A stretch of 8,653 bases of DNA from an uncultured Sutterella sp. GTDB taxonomy: Bacteria > Pseudomonadota > Gammaproteobacteria > Burkholderiales > Burkholderiaceae_F. The translations under genes were made by a program, and so were the position numbers. The DNA is taken from assembly GCA_900552195.1 (NCBI GenBank), contig URYO01000041.1, positions 1-8,653 of the forward strand, given 5' to 3'. The notes under the pieces were generated by a model. The model saw only the letters and a list, made by a program, of their open reading frames with translations, searched no databases and was not told where the DNA came from. Below, one piece after another: positions 6,559 to 8,653 of the stretch. How positions within the stretch are numbered: position 1 is the stretch's first letter; each line of letters starts with the position of its first letter.

Positions 6559-7071
6559 GTGGATTTTTCTTCCTTAGGTCTCGGAGAGCTCGACTGGGTC
6601 TTCGTTGTTATCATCCTGCTCTCCACACTTCTTGGGGTTTCCCGCGGCATGGTTCGCGAAATTTTTGCCCTGGTAGGCTGGGTAGCAGCTTTCTTTGTTT
6701 CTCTTTACTGTTCTGCCGATTTGGCAGCGATCCTTCCGTTCCAGGCCCACATGGGCCTCATGACAAGGACTTTTGTTTCCATTGTTTTGATTGTGATCGG
6801 ATGCGTATTTCTGGCCGGTTTAGTCGGTAAAATACTGCGCAGTATTCTCGCCTCTGTTTCTATCGGAGCAGAGGATAGGCTTTTGGGGTGTTTGTTCGGT
6901 TTTCTACGCGGATTACTCATTGTCGGGCTGCTGGTCTTTCTCGGCGGAACGACCGAGTTTTTTCCCAAGCAGCTTTGGTGGAAAGATTCTGCACTGGTGC
7001 CGGCGTTTGAGAAGGGCATCACATGGTGCGCTCCTTACATTCCCGATAGTCTGATGGAATTACGTAAATAA
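6559..7071 (+). CDS. cvpA: CvpA family inner-membrane protein
   Basis: CvpA is a small inner-membrane protein, known in E. coli for colicin V production and, in enteric bacteria, for envelope and bile-salt tolerance; its molecular role is not settled. The 170-residue product is close to the E. coli length. Four hydrophobic segments are visible at about 12-29, 35-52, 70-92 and 108-129. Family signatures include GVSRGMVREIFALVGW (26-41) and the DRLLGCLFGFLRG motif (106-118), followed by an LWWKDS segment (139-144) near the C-terminus. The start is GTG, two bases after the SPOR stop, with GAGG five bases upstream. purF follows after 33 nt, and the cvpA–purF pairing is conserved across Beta- and Gammaproteobacteria. 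No clear purine-repressor operator is visible, but the upstream region is coding sequence. Confidence 0.95.
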   Translation: MDFSSLGLGELDWVFVVIILLSTLLGVSRGMVREIFALVGWVAAFFVSLYCSADLAAILPFQAHMGLMTRTFVSIVLIVIGCVFLAGLVGKILRSILASVSIGAEDRLLGCLFGFLRGLLIVGLLVFLGGTTEFFPKQLWWKDSALVPAFEKGITWCAPYIPDSLMELRK

Positions 7072-7090
7072 AACTTAACCTTTAATCCTC

Positions 7091-7094
7091 GGAG
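7091..7094 (+). promoter_or_regulatory. Ribosome-binding site of purF
   Basis: GGAG lies 10 nt before the ATG at 7105. The following codon is Cys, the expected first residue of mature PurF, which fixes the start. Confidence 0.7.
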
Positions 7095-7104
7095 TTAAAT
7101 ACAA

Positions 7105-8604
7105 ATGTGCGGAATAGTGGCGCTGTACGCTTCCGGTCCCGTTAACCAGAGGCTGTACGATGCACTCCTGCTGCTGCAGCACCGCGGTCAAGACGCCGCC
7201 GGTATCTGTACGGTTGAAGGACGTCATTTCCATATGCATAAAGGCATGGGCCTTGTGCGTGACGTTTTTAGAACTCGCAATATGCGAGACTTGCTCGGTA
7301 ACTGCGGTATTGGACAAGTACGTTATCCTACTCAGGGAAATGCAACGGCTGCGGATGAATCGCAGCCTTTTTACGTCAATGCACCCTTCGGTATTGTTCT
7401 GGCTCACAACGGCAATCTGACAAACGCCGAAGAGCTGGCTCAGGAACTTTACGAACTGGACCGTCGTCATATCAATACGACCAGCGACTCCGAAGTGCTT
7501 CTGAACGTGTTTGCTAATGAGCTGGCGCTCGCCACTCAGGGGCATCCGCTGGATGAAGAAGCCTTGTTCAAGGCAGTTTCCGGTGTACATAAACGCGTGA
7601 AAGGTTCTTATGCCGTCGTCTGCATGATCGCCGGTCACGGTGTTGTGGCTTTCAGAGACCCGTACGGCATTCGTCCGCTTTGCTACGGCACAACGCTCGG
7701 CGAAGACGGAAAGAGCGAATATATGATCGCCAGTGAATCCGTGACGCTGGAAGGCAGCGAATTCCAAATTCTGGGTGACGTCCATCCGGGAGAAGCCATT
7801 TGGATTGATGAGAACGGCGACCTGCGTAAGAAACAGTGCGCAGAACACCCGGTCTATTCGCCCTGTATTTTCGAGTATGTCTATTTGGCTCGTCCCGACT
7901 CTCAGCTTGACGGCATTTCCGTTTACGAAGCTCGTCTGAGACTGGGCGAAAACTTGGCAAAAGAAATCAAAAAATCGATTCCTTTGGAAGATATTGATGT
8001 GGTCATGCCAATCCCCGATTCTTCTCGTCCTGCCGCAGCTCAGTTAGCCAAGGCTCTGAATCTTCCTTACCGCGAAGGCTTCATCAAGAACCGCTACGTC
8101 GGCCGCACCTTCATCATGCCCGGCCAAGCTGTACGAAAGAAGAGCGTTCGCCAGAAACTGAACGCCATGGCGATTGAGTTTAAGGATAAGAATGTTCTGC
8201 TGGTGGATGACTCCATCGTTCGCGGAACGACAATTAAGGAAATTGTTCGCATGGCTCGCCAGAGCGGTGCGAAGAAAGTCTTCATCGCTTCCGGAGCTCC
8301 TCCTGTTCGTTATCCGAATGTCTACGGTATTGATATGCCGACAACGGCAGAACTCATTGCCGGCGACAATCGTCCTACCGAGCAGATTCGTATCGAAATC
8401 GGCGCAGACGCACTTGTGTACCAAACGATCGAAGGTATGAAGGAAGCCGTCGGAGGACTGAATCCCGAGATCAAACGCTTTGACTGTTCGTGCTTTGACG
8501 GCGACTATGTCACAGGAGACATTACACTGCAGTACATCGCAGAGCTTGAGAAGAAGCGTATGGAAGCAAAGGCAGAAGCTAAAAAGGCAGCTTCTGAAGA
8601 TTAA
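7105..8604 (+). CDS. purF: Amidophosphoribosyltransferase
   Basis: PurF makes 5-phosphoribosylamine from PRPP and glutamine, the committed first step of purine synthesis. The 499-residue product is complete. Its N-terminal glutaminase domain starts MCGIVALY, so Cys2 becomes the nucleophile after removal of Met (no propeptide). LQHRGQDAAGI (24-34), the arginine of GQVRYPTQG (R74), AHNGNLTN (100-107) and the aspartate of TTSDSE (D128) complete the glutamine site. The C-terminal phosphoribosyltransferase domain carries KNRYVGRTFIMPGQ (328-341) and the PRPP loop VLLVDDSIVRGTT (364-376). The FDCSCFDGDYVTGDI segment (459-473) contains two cysteines near the end. No iron-sulfur-cluster type propeptide is present, which puts it with the E. 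coli class. The tail (KKRMEAKAEAKKAASED) is lysine- and alanine-rich. In many Betaproteobacteria metZ follows; here the window ends 49 nt downstream in a possible IS end. Confidence 0.98.
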   Translation: MCGIVALYASGPVNQRLYDALLLLQHRGQDAAGICTVEGRHFHMHKGMGLVRDVFRTRNMRDLLGNCGIGQVRYPTQGNATAADESQPFYVNAPFGIVLAHNGNLTNAEELAQELYELDRRHINTTSDSEVLLNVFANELALATQGHPLDEEALFKAVSGVHKRVKGSYAVVCMIAGHGVVAFRDPYGIRPLCYGTTLGEDGKSEYMIASESVTLEGSEFQILGDVHPGEAIWIDENGDLRKKQCAEHPVYSPCIFEYVYLARPDSQLDGISVYEARLRLGENLAKEIKKSIPLEDIDVVMPIPDSSRPAAAQLAKALNLPYREGFIKNRYVGRTFIMPGQAVRKKSVRQKLNAMAIEFKDKNVLLVDDSIVRGTTIKEIVRMARQSGAKKVFIASGAPPVRYPNVYGIDMPTTAELIAGDNRPTEQIRIEIGADALVYQTIEGMKEAVGGLNPEIKRFDCSCFDGDYVTGDITLQYIAELEKKRMEAKAEAKKAASED

Positions 8605-8626
8605 CTTTTTGCCGAACTGAAGAAAT

Positions 8627-8641
8627 GGGGCTGTTGCAAAA
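8627..8641. mobile_element. Possible insertion-sequence terminal repeat at the window edge
   Basis: GGGGCTGTTGCAAAA lies 22 nt after the purF stop. A GG-start followed by CTGTTGCAAA is a common form of IS terminal inverted repeats, as in several DDE transposase families (IS1182-like and IS6-like ends look similar). Only this one end is visible; the transposase, the second repeat and any target duplication would lie past the window. The family cannot be decided from 15 bases, and a chance match is possible. Confidence 0.45.
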
Positions 8642-8653
8642 GTCGATTGAACA

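Noticed and set aside
7075..7099. AT-rich inverted repeat (TTTAA/TTAAA) around the purF ribosome-binding site, possibly a purine-responsive switch
   Set aside because: The stem is only five A-T pairs, the 33-nt gap is far too short for a known purine riboswitch, and no enteric PurR-type operator is visible.
7075..7848. Long open frame on the minus strand opposite purF (257 codons)
   Set aside because: It is entirely antisense to the conserved PurF glutaminase domain, has no recognisable domain, and is explained by codon bias of the true gene.

Overview
The window is a dense, single-strand (+) stretch of eight housekeeping genes: leuB, asd, truA, accD, folC, a dedD-type SPOR gene, cvpA and purF. 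No complete mobile element, tRNA, rRNA or CRISPR array is visible. The order truA–accD–folC–dedD–cvpA–purF is a well-known proteobacterial block (in E. coli the asd paralogue usg even precedes truA). The addition of leuB–asd at the left is the arrangement of Betaproteobacteria (Burkholderiales). As I recall it, the Burkholderiales block also carries fimV between asd and truA, and trpF-trpB-trpA between truA and accD. Both are absent here. Together with the near-balanced base composition (low for Burkholderiales), this suggests a reduced, host-associated member such as the Sutterellaceae (Sutterella/Parasutterella type). The genus is inference, not something the sequence proves.

Layout: leuB (3-1076, leucine biosynthesis) and asd (1113-2243, aspartate family amino acids) are followed after only 6 nt by truA (2250-3029, tRNA pseudouridylation). 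A 98-nt gap (3030-3127) holds operator-like inverted repeats and a possible weak promoter ahead of accD (3128-4000, acetyl-CoA carboxylase beta subunit). A C(TTCG)G terminator hairpin with a T tract (4010-4030) fills the accD–folC gap, ending only 12 nt before the folC ATG. folC (4043-5329), the SPOR gene (5348-6556), cvpA (6559-7071, GTG start) and purF (7105-8604) are separated by 18, 2 and 33 nt and look like one transcription unit. The last 49 nt after purF contain a sequence resembling an insertion-sequence terminal repeat at the window edge.

The genes are linked by position more than by pathway: amino-acid synthesis (leuB, asd), tRNA modification (truA), fatty-acid initiation (accD), folate polyglutamylation (folC), cell division/envelope (SPOR protein, CvpA) and the first step of purine synthesis (purF). 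FolC and PurF are connected through one-carbon folates used in purine synthesis.

I found no convincing undescribed system. The points most worth a second look are the terminator that leaves folC with no visible ribosome-binding site or promoter, the repeat cluster upstream of accD at a synteny gap, the roughly 170-residue extension on the SPOR protein, and the IS-like end after purF. There is no gene-free stretch over 300 nt.
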